A stretch of 64,000 nt of DNA from Silurus meridionalis (Eukaryota; Chordata; Actinopteri; Siluriformes; Siluridae). Where the stretch lies: NCBI RefSeq assembly GCF_014805685.1, contig NC_060893.1, forward strand, positions 12,397,773 through 12,461,772, read 5' to 3'. Positions 41,822 to 53,467 of the stretch are shown here, piece after piece. The stretch's first letter is position 1. Each line of letters begins with the position of its first letter. The notes beneath the pieces were generated by a model. The model did no database searches. It had not been told where the DNA came from and was given only the letters and a program-made list of their open reading frames with translations. The position numbers were made by a program, and so were the translations under genes.

Positions 41822-44800
41822 CTACTCTGTGAGACCCAGCTTCTTCTTCAGAGACTCTGGCATTTCAGGAGGAGGAGGGCGGGGCAGGCGGAAGTACACT
41901 TTCACAGAGTCATAGATGAACCACTGCAGGGCTGTCAAGGTACCAATCATAATGATACGGGCCACTAGACCCTTCCATACACCTATAGAAGAAAAAGAGA
42001 GCCAGGTCAGACAAATCAAGTAATAAAGTCTAGCAATTCATTGGTAACGCTAAACGTTTTTGTCCGCCCTCCAGCTTGTCTGCCCTGGTGAAGTTCCCAT
42101 GGTGGGAGCCAGGGCAGCAAATGGGCTGAAGGAGCAGGTAGACTGCTCTCACACGCCAATGACTCAAGCACCTCCAACTGTACAGCCAGAAAAGCTGCTG
42201 GGAGCCTCCAACCTAGAGCTGCAACACTCAGAAGTTGGAAGACTACCCCAGAGGTGGATCTAAGGAGCGTGTTGTCCATGTAAAACATCCCTCCACTCCC
42301 CCATTACATTAAAGCAAGAATCTGTATTGTATAATTTATGAATAAAAATGTTTGGTCGAGCTACCATACCCATTTGTAGCCACCTAGACAGACCTCTCAA
42401 TAACATACATTACTTAATACCCTTTTATTTATTAAAAAGTGTAACTTAATACACAAGATACAAGGAACTCACCCATGGGCCCAAGCTTCTTTAGCACTTG
42501 AGTTGCTGTGCTTCCCTTCTCCTTGTTCAGCACAGACACCACAGAATCCGCAGGGTGGGACACGATTGCACAGAAAACACCGGCTACAAAGGAAGATTAA
42601 AACCACAGCAGTGAATATTTAAATTGACATTTACTCAAACCCATAAAAATGTAAAACAGTGGTGTTGACAGATTTAAACTGATTTATAAGCTGTTTATTT
42701 AACTTCAATGATAAAATACAATAATATGAGCCTAGACCATGTAAAGGTGTAACATGATTGTGATGAGACAAGCTTACCAATGTAACCAGCCACAAAGGTG
42801 ACCACAAGCTGCTCTGGTTTGCTGCACTCACTGCGGGGTTTGGGCACCACAAACTTGTAGAGCAATTCTACTGTGCGCTCAAAGCAGGCAAATTTCATCA
42901 TAGTGTAGGGGATCTGCCTCATCCACAGGGGAACTACACCCTTGTAGAATCTGCCAAAATGAACATATGTATATATGTGAATTTATTTCACAATTGCCAT
43001 GCATGTGAAGGTTATAAAAAATAAAATACCGATTTAAACTGCCTGTTAATACAGTAACTTTAGCACAACACCTGTGTAAAAAGAATTTGTAGCTAAAAAA
43101 AGGAAATTAGTAAATTGCCTTAAGATAATATTGTTATCGATCTATAAAGTGATAACTGGGTTTTTAGATTCCAGTTGATTCTATTTCAATGTTTCTTTTT
43201 CTCAAAGGAATTCATTTGATGGGAAAAGGTTCAGTTGTCCGCTCTCCAGCTTGTCTGCCCTGGTGAAGTCCCAAAGGTGGGAGCCAGGGCAGCAAATTGG
43301 CTGAAGAAGCAGGTAGACTGCTCTCACACGCCAATGACTCAAGCACCTCCAACTGTACAGCCAGAAAAGCTGCTGGGAGCCTCCAACCTGGAGCTGCAAC
43401 ACTCAAGAGAGCAGCAGCACCAGAGCCAAAGGATTCCCTAGAGGTGGATCTAAGGAACGTGTTCAGCAATTGGGCTAAAGAACATGTTGAGTTTCACATT
43501 TTGTATATTTTATTCTAACGTACATCTGTTTGGAAATAAAGGAGGATGATACTCACGCCCAGAGACCCTCCTCAGCGTACATCTTCGGGGCACACTCCCT
43601 CAGGGTGTTTGCATAGCCAGGCTGGGTCTGGATGCGCACTTTACACGCCTCCATAGGGGCCAGAGCTATATCAGCAAAGAACTCTGCGCTTGCAGAGGCT
43701 GCGAGGTACAGAGAGGTTCTCCACATGTAGGCATTTTCCTGTTCCACAAAAAAAATAAAGGAATAATAAACTGTGGCCTTCTAAATCATATACATAATTT
43801 CAGGGTAGAGAAACTTCTACTTTGTGGCAATTAAGCCAACGTTAAGTATTATAGGCACTAAGAATTAGGTAACTAAAAAAACCAACAAACTGGTGATAAC
43901 ATCTGCCATATGGCTGAACACCATGGCATTATAATGAGGTTGTCCTATAGAAGAACTTACCTCTCCAAGCAGATCACCATACATGATCTTGAACACCTCA
44001 TAGAATCCAAACTTGCAAAGACCCTGCATGGAGTATCCAATGAAAGTGGGCGCCCATCCTTTAGCAAGACCCCGCATGCCATCTTCCCTGATTGTGACTG
44101 AGAATCCTTTAAAGATGCTCTTGTACTTTTCGGGGTCCACCTAAATGAGACGTTTAATTAGTGTGCAGCTCATTGTGCACATTAAGACACATAAAAGGTC
44201 ACATTCATTCTGTGAACGATGAGTGCATACCATGTTCGTGTTGAAAATGGGAGTTGCATGCATTTCAAGTGATGATACAAAACATTTAGGTTTTCTTTAT
44301 ATCTATTGTTAACTTAATGGTTTTAAAAGGTGATAAGTCACACCATTAGTGTGCATGAAAAATTATCAAATGTTACCTTCGCTTGAACAACACACAAATC
44401 AGAGTAAATTGTTCATTACATTTTTCTATAAATATAATGCTCATACAAATAAAATATCTACAATTCATCCCTGTTTAAAATAATGACATCTACATCTAGC
44501 TTAACTTTTGTTTCTCAAAGTAATACAGACCTGAAGTCGGCATTTGACCAAGTCAAGGGGCACTACAGCTGTGTGTGTGATACCGCAGCTCAAGATGCCC
44601 CCAAAGCCACAGAGTGCGTAGTATTTTGATGAACCAAACTCACAGCTATCACCCAAGTCTGTTATATGAAGAACACAACACACACATGCTCATGCATCAC
44701 AACACGATATGGAACATGCTGGGTAAGTGCTGGGGCCACACACGCCACGCGACTCCAGCAGTCACACCAAAACAGACCTGAATTCTGCATTTAACCAAGT

Positions 44801-46207
44801 CGAGCGGCACCACAGCTGTGTGTGTGGTGCCACAACTCAGAATCCCACCGAAGCCACACAGGATGAAATACTTTTTTGAGCCAAACTCACAGCTTTCTTC
44901 GTCTGAAGAGAAACATGGCATTACAATCATTGATCACTTCACAAAATGTTTTGGGCGGGGGGAAAGAGTGTTAGTGGAATGGTGAGGTATCGAAAGGCTG
45001 ATTTTTAATGATTGGCGTCATGTATTATTATTATTCCAACCTTTGCAAAAATAAATTCCTTTCATGAATATGATATTAAATCTAATATCAAATCTAACAG
45101 ATACATAACCCAAGGGCTTTGAATGACCCAACAGACGGACGGATGACAGGGAGGGCAAAGGGCATAATAACACTTTGGTGTGCTATAAAGCGAGTCATTT
45201 GCGCAATCATTTCAAATTTTAACTTCAAAACTTACTTTAAAAAATTTTATGCGTTTTCCTTCCAATTTCAAAGTACTACATCAATGCAAAACCGAATATC
45301 AAAAAAAGAGAATCAGAAAGAAATGTGTTAATTTTCTGTTAGAACTAAAATCCAGTAACTACATTATAGATGAGAAAGCAGCCAATGAGGAGACGCGTTG
45401 TTAAAGTGTATAATATCCGCGGTGGTCATGTGCCTCGGGTCAGTAAAGTGAACGTGATTTATTCTTGTCCACTTTAATTCTCTCATATTTATTATCTGCA
45501 AGTCATTAAAATGTTAACGGTAAACGAATATAGATAATATTGAACTTTCCCCCAGACTTTTTTTTTTTTGGCTACACAAGGTCGATCCAACTTTGTCCTT
45601 CAGTGCCCTCCAAACAAGCCTGGACAGGACTACTAGTAAAAACAGGCAGTCAGAAACACTTTCATAACGGAATAATAAGCGCATTATAAGCACTAGTGAG
45701 GAAAGAAAACGGGGGGAAATAAGATATTGCTCAATCCATCCATCGGCTAAACAGCATGCTAACGGCTACGCTAGCTGTCGATTCAGAAAGCTAACGCTAA
45801 CATCCTGACCTTTTATTTCCGACCTCCAGAGAGACAGGGACGTTCATGGACACAACAATACAACATTTATAAACAGAGTTAGTTAAAACAAACATAACGG
45901 GAGGAGGAATTCGTACTTATTTGTTCATAATGATGCAATAACTAGATAAAGCCGACAATGAATGGCCAAGAGTGGTACTGCTACAAGCAGCAGTATTTGA
46001 GAAAAATCAAAGAAAAGCACTGAATTATCGGTGAAGAAAAAGAAATCTGGACATGTCTGGTGACCCACCGTCCACTGCAGCTGCTGCCAACCTGCGGGTC
46101 TGTCCTTTAGCGGCTGGTCGCGAGGGCTCGTCCGTTTTCTGCAGCGTGAACAACGGGGCGCTGAAAGGATTCGCCCGGGCGAGGTGTAGCAGCGTGCTGG
46201 GATACAT
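41822..46207 (-). CDS. slc25a3: Mitochondrial phosphate (and copper) carrier SLC25A3
   Basis: Coding exons are 46069-46207, then one of two alternatives (44778-44902 or 44531-44658), 43961-44140, 43557-43738, 42778-42950, 42473-42583 and 41822-41982; all phases fit, giving 356 or 357 residues. The protein imports phosphate (with H+) and copper across the inner mitochondrial membrane for ATP synthesis and cytochrome oxidase. Visible are the N-terminal presequence ([15 protein letters not shown]), three carrier repeats with signatures [18 protein letters not shown] and [14 protein letters not shown], and the conserved end [19 protein letters not shown]. It precedes nothing in an operon sense, but it lies downstream of tmpo in the same orientation, as in human 12q23. 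Two copies of an unknown repeat lie in introns. Confidence 0.98.
42031..42277. repeat. Intronic duplicate, copy A (slc25a3 last intron)
   Basis: Closely similar to 43206-43465 in direct orientation over about 200 bases, beginning near 'ctccagcttgtctgccctgg' and ending near 'gaggtggatctaagga'. Open in several frames, but no known protein is recognised. Confidence 0.9.
43206..43465. repeat. Intronic duplicate, copy B (slc25a3 intron after the exon at 43557-43738)
   Basis: Partner of copy A. About 95% identical in the core by eye; it has an extra segment (AGAGCAGCAGCACC) near its right end. It may be a short dispersed repeat inserted twice or a local duplication. Confidence 0.9.
44531..44658 (-). 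CDS. slc25a3: slc25a3 alternative exon, downstream copy
   Basis: 128 bases encoding [20 protein letters not shown] through [15 protein letters not shown]. It is preceded by acceptor AACAG and followed by GTCTGT. It covers the first membrane segment and the first carrier signature. Its counterpart in human is one of the exon IIIA/IIIB pair; the [10 protein letters not shown] wording resembles one of these, but I do not assign which. Confidence 0.95.
44778..44902 (-). CDS. slc25a3: slc25a3 alternative exon, upstream copy
   Basis: 125 bases encoding [20 protein letters not shown] through [15 protein letters not shown]. Acceptor CTTCAG, donor GTCTGT. It is the second of the exon pair; the two exons are 119 bases apart and clearly arose by duplication. 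Confidence 0.95.
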
Positions 46208-46660
46208 GTTGTTGGGAGCTGGGAAAAAAATAAAAAAATAAAATCACTGGTTAAACTGGAACAAATATGATAACAATAAAAAAACATAACTTGCCCGCTA
46301 AATGGCTTATTTGGCACATTAAAGTTTTCAATGACACAGTGTCACGTTAGCTTAGCGGCTCTTCTGTGTTAGCCTGGTCGCTCAGAATAGAGGGCCTCCA
46401 ATAGGTAGAAATTATTGTTAAAAACACGAGGAATCGCGACCAGACGAATAAGTACAGGTAATAAACAACGTTTCACAAGCAGAAGTAGCAGAAAACAAAT
46501 ATGTTGAGAAAAAAAATCCTTACTTTTAAACACGTCGCAAAATGGCGTCCTCCTCTACCGGCCGCTCGTAGAGAACGTGAGCACCGCACCGGCGCCTTCT
46601 AACCCGCTGCAAGGAGAGCGGAAGTGCACACGTCACAAACCGGACTGACCAATCAGATTT
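46208..46660. promoter_or_regulatory. slc25a3 5' leader and promoter
   Basis: CpG-containing sequence (CTACCGGCCGCTCG, ACCGCACCGGCGCC) near 46555-46600, with AAAATGGCGTCC at 46539-46550, which fits the YY1 binding motif often found at promoters of mitochondrial genes. The transcription start was not located. Confidence 0.6.
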
Positions 46661-48474
46661 GCCGACGAGCGAACCTTTATTAGAATATTATTGTTGTTAC
46701 TCTAAATATTATTTATACATATTATCACTAAATATACTGTTTATTACTATTTAATAAACAGTATATATTCGATATTTGACACCAAATATCTACGGGTCAA
46801 AAACCACCATACAGACCCTACACAGATATAAGATCAGTCAGCTGCTGCTGTACAACTTTACTGCAGAAGGTCAAACTAAACCGAAAACAGAGCAGGCTCA
46901 CATTTCTGACATGCTTGACCAAGAGTTCCTATATACAACTGTATACACTGTTGGGTATAATATATATATATATATATATGAGATATATATACACACATAT
47001 ATACCTTTATTCGTCCCACAGTGGGGAAATTTATTTTATTTATATGAGTGATTTTATTACTAGTCCTTAAATATATATATGAAGGACTAGTAATAAAATC
47101 ACATTCTCATACACAAGAAACACGGACCTTATCATACAGAATATTGCTTACTATAATCCGAATGTAAGAACAGAAAACATCAAATAGATTTAAACTGTCT
47201 TTTGTACATTTTTTTTTATTTCACACAATTGTTATATTTAACCAATGACAGACAGTTCATCAGGAAGAAACATTCCAGTTAACCATTAGATTCTAATAGC
47301 TGCCCTGTATCAAAGTGCAAAATGTATTAATTTTTTTTTTGTTTTTTTATTTTTTTTTTTAAACACTTTCTGCCTTTTGGACAGCAGGTTTCAAATGTTT
47401 GCTGCACCTCACCGGCACATACCCTTCCAATGAACTGTGTTTACTAGTCTTTAAAAAAAAATATTTTTAAAAGGAAAAAATAAAATTACAAAAATATTGC
47501 AGGTAGAAAGCAGAGACATTTTCAAAATTAAAATAGTAAAATACAAAAAACATTTTCAACCATCAAAACAAAAGTTTACTGTAAATGTATATATTTGAAC
47601 TACACTATTTTATGCTTGTCAAACAGATGCAAATGTGACCTTCTGAATTATTTCAGCTGCAGCAAAGAAAATTTGCTTTTAATGATAACCAGTGTTTGCC
47701 CAGAAAATAAAAAGCAGGTTGGGTGGTTAAAGTTTGTTCTATGACGATTTTTCTTGCGTTTGATAATTGGACTTTCACAATACATGTAGAGAACATGCCT
47801 AATGTGCCGTCATCTTACACAAAACCAATGAGAGAATAAAAATAAAAGGGAAAAATCTATAGCCTGAGAGGAGTGCACAGAGTATAAAGATGTGAACCAT
47901 GGTCTGTTGAAAAACCAGCACTAAACATACAGTGCATAACTGACCATGTAGTCTAGTAGTTTAAACACATTTCCATGCTTCTATACACAAAGACAAACAA
48001 TGATACAATTCATATAGAAAATATTTTTGCTATCCTGGTAAATTATTAATTAACCGGAACAGCAAAAAAATGTATGTGCTTACAGTAATGTTTAGGAAAA
48101 TCAACTGCGCACAAAAGAGTACTTTTTAGCATACTAATGACCATTAAAAGAATCTGTTGACATCTAAAACAAATCAGTTTTGTAATGGAGAATATCTAGA
48201 AGCCCTATGGGCATACACAGTGGCAGTTGTTTTGTCATAATACAAGGCTACAGAAATGTCTTCCTCTCCCAATACCCTGCTACAAAACAGTAAAAACAAG
48301 GTGAAAACACAGTTTACAGACTACTTAAAAAACACATTTAGACATGAGTGAGAAGTTGCGCTGCAATAATCATAAGCACAAACCCTGCCAATATGTTGAT
48401 CCTCCAATCAGATGAGGATGTGGCTAAAGTCTGAGAATAGAGACAGCTCATAGATACACTGGGAGAAGACGTGT
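46661..48474. other. tmpo 3' UTR and tmpo-slc25a3 spacer
   Basis: AT-rich. It holds a TA tract (46960-46995), a short stretch resembling LINE 3' tails (ATTCGTCCCACAGTGGGGAAA near 47009), a perfect 21-base hairpin (47048-47102) and probably a tmpo 3' UTR of about 1.25 kb; a plus-strand 'tttttatttcac' near 47213-47223 could supply the polyadenylation signal. Confidence 0.45.
47048..47102. repeat. Perfect 21-base inverted repeat
   Basis: The arms 47048-47068 and 47082-47102 are exact reverse complements (starting GTGATTTTATTACTAG), separated by 13 bases of TA-rich sequence. Confidence 0.97.
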
Positions 48475-51400
48475 TCACTTGGTACCAGAATTCTCTTTCT
48501 GGCCGATAACACCAATCACAGTGAGAAGAGGCGTGACCACCCTGTCCTGTAAGAAGATTATACAGGAGTCAATCTGCTCACTGCTCACATTCTGTAAGAC
48601 AAGGTAGAGTGAAGCAGCCAGCACAAGGAACACCAGCAGTTTGAGCCAGATGGAGTAGGAGCGACGACATGGACGCAGCTCAGACGGTGGAGAGAACGAT
48701 GAGGCATGTAATGGAGTGCTGTGACTCTGTGTGAGCGATGACTTGGTGGTTGTGAACACATGCTGGTGTAGGAAAGACTCTTCTGGCCAGAGGTCATGTG
48801 CCCTCACTGGACGCCCAGCTGCCCCATGGATAGGCCGCCGACAGGTGGCACTGTATATGAAGACCCAGAAACATGGTGAAACTGATGCAGTTAGTTTACA
48901 CAAGATGTTAAACTTAATCTAATGTATTAATGTAGTATGTTTAATTTCTTATTCTGTTGAACTGTATTACTTTGTTACTTTGCACTAGAGCTGTTGCTAT
49001 CGATAATTTTAGTAAGCGAGTATTCTACCGATTATTCAATCGATTAATCGAGCAATCGGATGAGAAGCATTTTTTGAATATACAAGAGAAAATGAGACGT
49101 CTCTTAAAATGAACAAGTTATTCGTTTTCTTTTTTTTTTTTAGAAAGATTTACATTTTATTGCTGAAAATGCACACAGCAATAATTATGAAAACTAAACC
49201 CAATAAGTGCATTTCATTTCTATATTACATCAAAATTCAAATACAAATATATAAATAAAAATAAATCATAAATAAAAATGTAATGATTAATTTCAGATTA
49301 CTCAAAACAAAAAAAACCCTAAAACTAAAATTTATTTTTTATGTTTGAGGTTGAAATGACCAACCTTAGGAAACGTTTTGTCATTTTCTTTGGCCTAAAT
49401 CATATGTAAGCCAGTTTCTGCCACATTTTTAACAAGTTTGAATAATTCTTGTATTTGCGAGTTTTTTCTCACAAATACAAGTTTATATCTTGTAATTCTG
49501 AGGTTTTTTTCTCAAAAATCTGACTATTTCTCGTTAATATTTCTGGCGTATCCACCGGTAACCATGTTGTCGGCCTGAAGTTTATAGCTGTTGGTGCATG
49601 AACGAGGCTCCTCTGCTTCATCTGTCTTGTTCCGTTTCCTCCAGAGCTGATTGTTAGAGTTCTCTCTGAAGGATTGGAGGCCATGGTTTGATACCATGCA
49701 ATTCTACTAATTGCAGCCCATTTTTTTCTCAATGTGTGAACATTTTTGACACTACAGAATTGTGAGGAAAAAACTTGGAATCGCAAAAGTTGGAATTAGA
49801 CAAAAAAAAATAATTTGTGGCAGAAACGAACTTCCATATGAATCTTCTCCTCGCCCCTTGTTGTTTTCTATTCGTTCCTCCATTTTTTCATTCTGCAACA
49901 TGTGTTTTCCCTTCCAGAGCACTCCCGAGTTTAATAGTGTAATAATGGTCCGCAGGGAAACACAATGTTCTGTGTGTAGTTAAATGGACTAAACGAAGCA
50001 TCGAGGCAAATTTTTTTTTTTTTATTCGAATTACATGAGGTTACTTGTTTCAGCTCTACTGCACACACAGTTCTGTTTAAACCTACACACGTGCATTGCA
50101 ATAACAAATTTTTTATTAGATGTGTTCAGCCTGAGAAACTTTAAAATTTATACTCACCTAATTCCTGTGGGTGTAAGAGGTTCATTAGGGAATATTTCTT
50201 TTAAAATATCACTCCTGTCCACAGAAAAGGACTGTTCTTCAGCTACTGTTGTCCCCTCTACCTGCTAAAATATCACAAAGTGTATATTCAAGTCAGTCAT
50301 CAGACCTGCGATGCTATGGCAACAATACTAATGGAATGGAAAAAAATCATTAGAAAGGTTATTAAAGGTTACTGGAACTCTTAAAAAAAAAAAAAACTAA
50401 AAAAAGAAAAAACCCATACATTTAAAAACAAAAGGAAAACAATTCAACACTGAGTTGTTCTTCTTGCACTCAAATTAGTTTACAAATTATTATGGATAAT
50501 AAAGGGTCAAAATATTACATTAATTCTAAAAATGGTCATAAACTCTGCAAAACATGTGCTGTATCTTTTTGTATCACAGTCTCTTAGAATTTCCACAGGT
50601 TAGCTAGAAAACTATCAATTTTTTAGGTTAAGAGGTAATTATACCTAAAACATACGCATAGTTTTTTGTTGAGGCCTCAGACACTGTTCTTTCACTTTAA
50701 ACAGATTCTTTATGCAGTTTTGAGCACAATCTGTCTCTTTCTGGAACAATAACAAGCCATGAATTGCATAATGATGAAATCCTGTCCAAGAACTGGGGAA
50801 TTAGGATCTGACTAAGAATGGCCTACATAACTGAGAACTTCCACTTTGTTCTGTATAGACACCTTACTCAACAGTTTCAAATAGTTAAAAAAAGATTATC
50901 ATGTTAGAGATGGTAAATCAACTTTTTTCTGGCTTCTCCAAGCTTCGTGGCTATAATCCAAAAATATCACTCCACATTTTTACCTTACTGCTGTGTCTGC
51001 TGCTTGTCCTGGTGGTCACTGGGGTTTTTCCTCGGCTTCTCACAAACCGTGGTGTAACAGGAACTGGCTCTGGTACTGGTTGAATATCTACAAACAAAAC
51101 AGCATAAAATAAATGGAAATACCTCAAGACAAGTTGCAAATGCATAAAATGATACAATAGATGTGCAGAACTACCCATTTTTTACGATAGATATTTTAGA
51201 TTAATTATAGGCAGTGTGAGAAGAATCTCCTGTCTTTTCGTATAAACAAATATGTGAAAGTTTCATGTGTCAACATAGTTATGTTTTTTTTAAAAACATT
51301 TTTTAAAAACACAGAAAAACATTTCTGATGATTTTGAAGAAGTGGTTATACCACAAATAAAATCACTTGTAACAGTCGTATCGAATGAAAAGACAAAAAA

Positions 51401-52477
51401 AAATAAGGCAAGAATATTACAACCTTCTTCCTTGTCGCTGTACTGTTCCTCCCCCGTGCGCGTGTTGCCGTTCTGACTGCCGTCTGCCTTGACAGGTACT
51501 GTCTCTGGAACTGCTGTTTCAGGTTCAGGTGGTGTGGTTTCTGAAGGAGGCTGATCCAACAGCTTTTGAATTCTCTTCTCATAAAGTTTACGAGTTGAGG
51601 CTGTCAGCCGTGGAAATATATATATTGTTTATGAGCAAATAAGAAATCCCAAGGGCACATAATCAACTACAGTAAATGTATGAATAAAGTAACATACAGG
51701 TGCAGGCAAAAATCAGAACACAGTTTTTTTCTTTATTACTATTCTTTATTAACTCAGGCAGGGTCTTTATGTATGTTTACTTAATTTCTAGGTGGCAGGA
51801 CTATTCCTTAAAACTGAATTCTATTTTCCATATACGTACCTTGGATATTATGGAGATTTTTTTTTTTTAACACACTTACACTACTTACTACAAACTGTGA
51901 AGTCTTTAGCCAGTCTGAAGTCTTATATACAATGTATTAAAGAAAATACATGCAGACAAGTCATATAGGTCATTAAGTTTAGCTGGGAAAAGCATTTTAG
52001 TCACTGTGGGGCAGAGGACCTACCGACTATAGGACCAGGATTGATGCCATACTTCAGGAGAAGATCCTTCAAGTCGCTGTCGGTCAAACCAGCAACATCC
52101 ACCTCCTCTTTCCGACTCTTATCCGTCTTTTTCGTGGCTTTCTTCAGATTGATCACAAACCGATTTAACTCGAATTTAACATTTTGCGGTCTTATTAAGG
52201 AGTTTTTCTTTCTTTAAAAAAACCCAAAAGAAAATCAATCAACACTTACTTTTCCTGATCGATTTCTGTTAGAGATCACTGGTGTTATTTCTTCGTCACT
52301 CGAGAAAGTATCGGTCGGGGAGTGTTTCTTGTTCAGAACGGTCAGGTGTTTGAGGTAAAGTTGGACATACACATCTTTCCTGTGCTCACCGCTGGGAAGA
52401 GGAACATCGTTCGCCAGCAGCTCGCTCTTCAGCTTGTCCTTTGTGAGAACGGACGGGTCTTCAAGGAAATCCGACAT
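48475..52477 (-). CDS. tmpo: Lamina-associated polypeptide 2 / thymopoietin
   Basis: Six exons join in phase: 52250-52477, 52024-52141, 51424-51600, 50984-51087, 50158-50264, 48475-48850, for about 369 residues. The N-terminal LEM-like domain ([20 protein letters not shown], residues 5-45) binds DNA; the LEM domain ([20 protein letters not shown] with [14 protein letters not shown]) binds [28 protein letters not shown] and [12 protein letters not shown] match the shared LAP2beta region. A single transmembrane segment ([18 protein letters not shown]) lies near the C-terminus, placing it in the inner nuclear membrane, where it tethers lamin B. Acceptor choice at exon 5 may add or drop one codon (CAG). 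No LAP2alpha-type exon is seen. Confidence 0.95.
48987..50056. mobile_element. hAT-like non-autonomous element in tmpo intron 5
   Basis: The left end reads TAGAGCTGTTGCTATCGATA and the right end, on the other strand, begins TAGAGCTGAAAC. Repeated 'tcgattaatcgag' motifs follow the left end, as in fish hAT elements. The interior (49450-49830) holds unassigned sequence with a 105-residue minus-strand frame of no known family. Confidence 0.7.
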
Positions 52478-53186
52478 GCTTTAGCGGCTTGTTTCCAGAC
52501 CGAAGTAGATGCAGAGTATCTAAATAAAAAAGCGAGGTCAGTAAAGAGTAATTAGAATACAATTGCGACCCACAGAACAGACCTCATGAAGACTTAATGA
52601 ACTTGCGCCGTTGTTGACAAACGTCAAACCGGCTGCAGCTCTTCACAGCGGTTGAATAGACTCAGATTTACGCGGCAAAAATATTTTGTTACTCTTTACT
52701 TCTGAAAAGAGCTTCCTACCGCCGCCCAATTCCCATATATATTTAATAAATAATATGTAGTTATTTTTTTGCAAGGCTTTGCTTTGTTTATACACAAGTA
52801 AGAACAAATAATTACCTCCGTTACTGGCTTGCTGGATCCCGATGGCCCGTGCGCGCCTCTATCCGAGACGGTGTAACAAAACGAGCGCCTATTGGCTAGT
52901 TTGGATTAGTAAAGCACAACGGGATTGGTGCAGAGCAAACAGCGACCAACCGCCGCATCAAAGAGCGCGATAATGGACTCGGTGAAGCTGCGGGGGCGCG
53001 CAACCCACTGCTTCAGTTTATTTTGTCTGGACATTTGTAAGAGATTCAAGGCCAGTTGAATAAAACGATATGTAATAATAGAAGTTTTTAAACGCCCTTT
53101 CCAACCTGTTTGTAAATCTATGGATTTGTTTATTCTCACAGAATCGCCTGAGTGAAACAAAACAAAAGTTCCTCAAGATGGCGGCC
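52478..53186. promoter_or_regulatory. tmpo promoter region
   Basis: CpG-containing stretches (TGGCCCGTGCGCGCC at about 52842; GGGGGCGCGC near 52992) surround a likely transcription start of tmpo. At 53175-53186 AAGATGGCGGCC matches the YY1 motif. A 38-residue plus-strand frame starting at that ATG is not convincing as a protein. Confidence 0.55.
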
Positions 53187-53405
53187 TTAACCACGTTCAG
53201 AGACATGGGCAGGCCGGGCTCGTCTGTGACATTGTGTTCATTCATCGTCTGCAGCAGTCAGGCTTCTTACATTCAAATGGTCATGGCAAGATAATTTGCT
53301 AACAATTAAGACCATATGCCACAAATATTATAAAAAAAAAAAAAAAAAAATCAGTGATTCAATACATACAAAAAATGTTTTTTTTTTAAATACAGGCATT
53401 TAAAA

Positions 53406-53409
<4 letters not shown>

Positions 53410-53462
<53 letters not shown>
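53410..53462. repeat. (TA)n microsatellite
   Basis: About 26 TA units. Confidence 0.96.
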
Positions 53463-53467
<5 letters not shown>

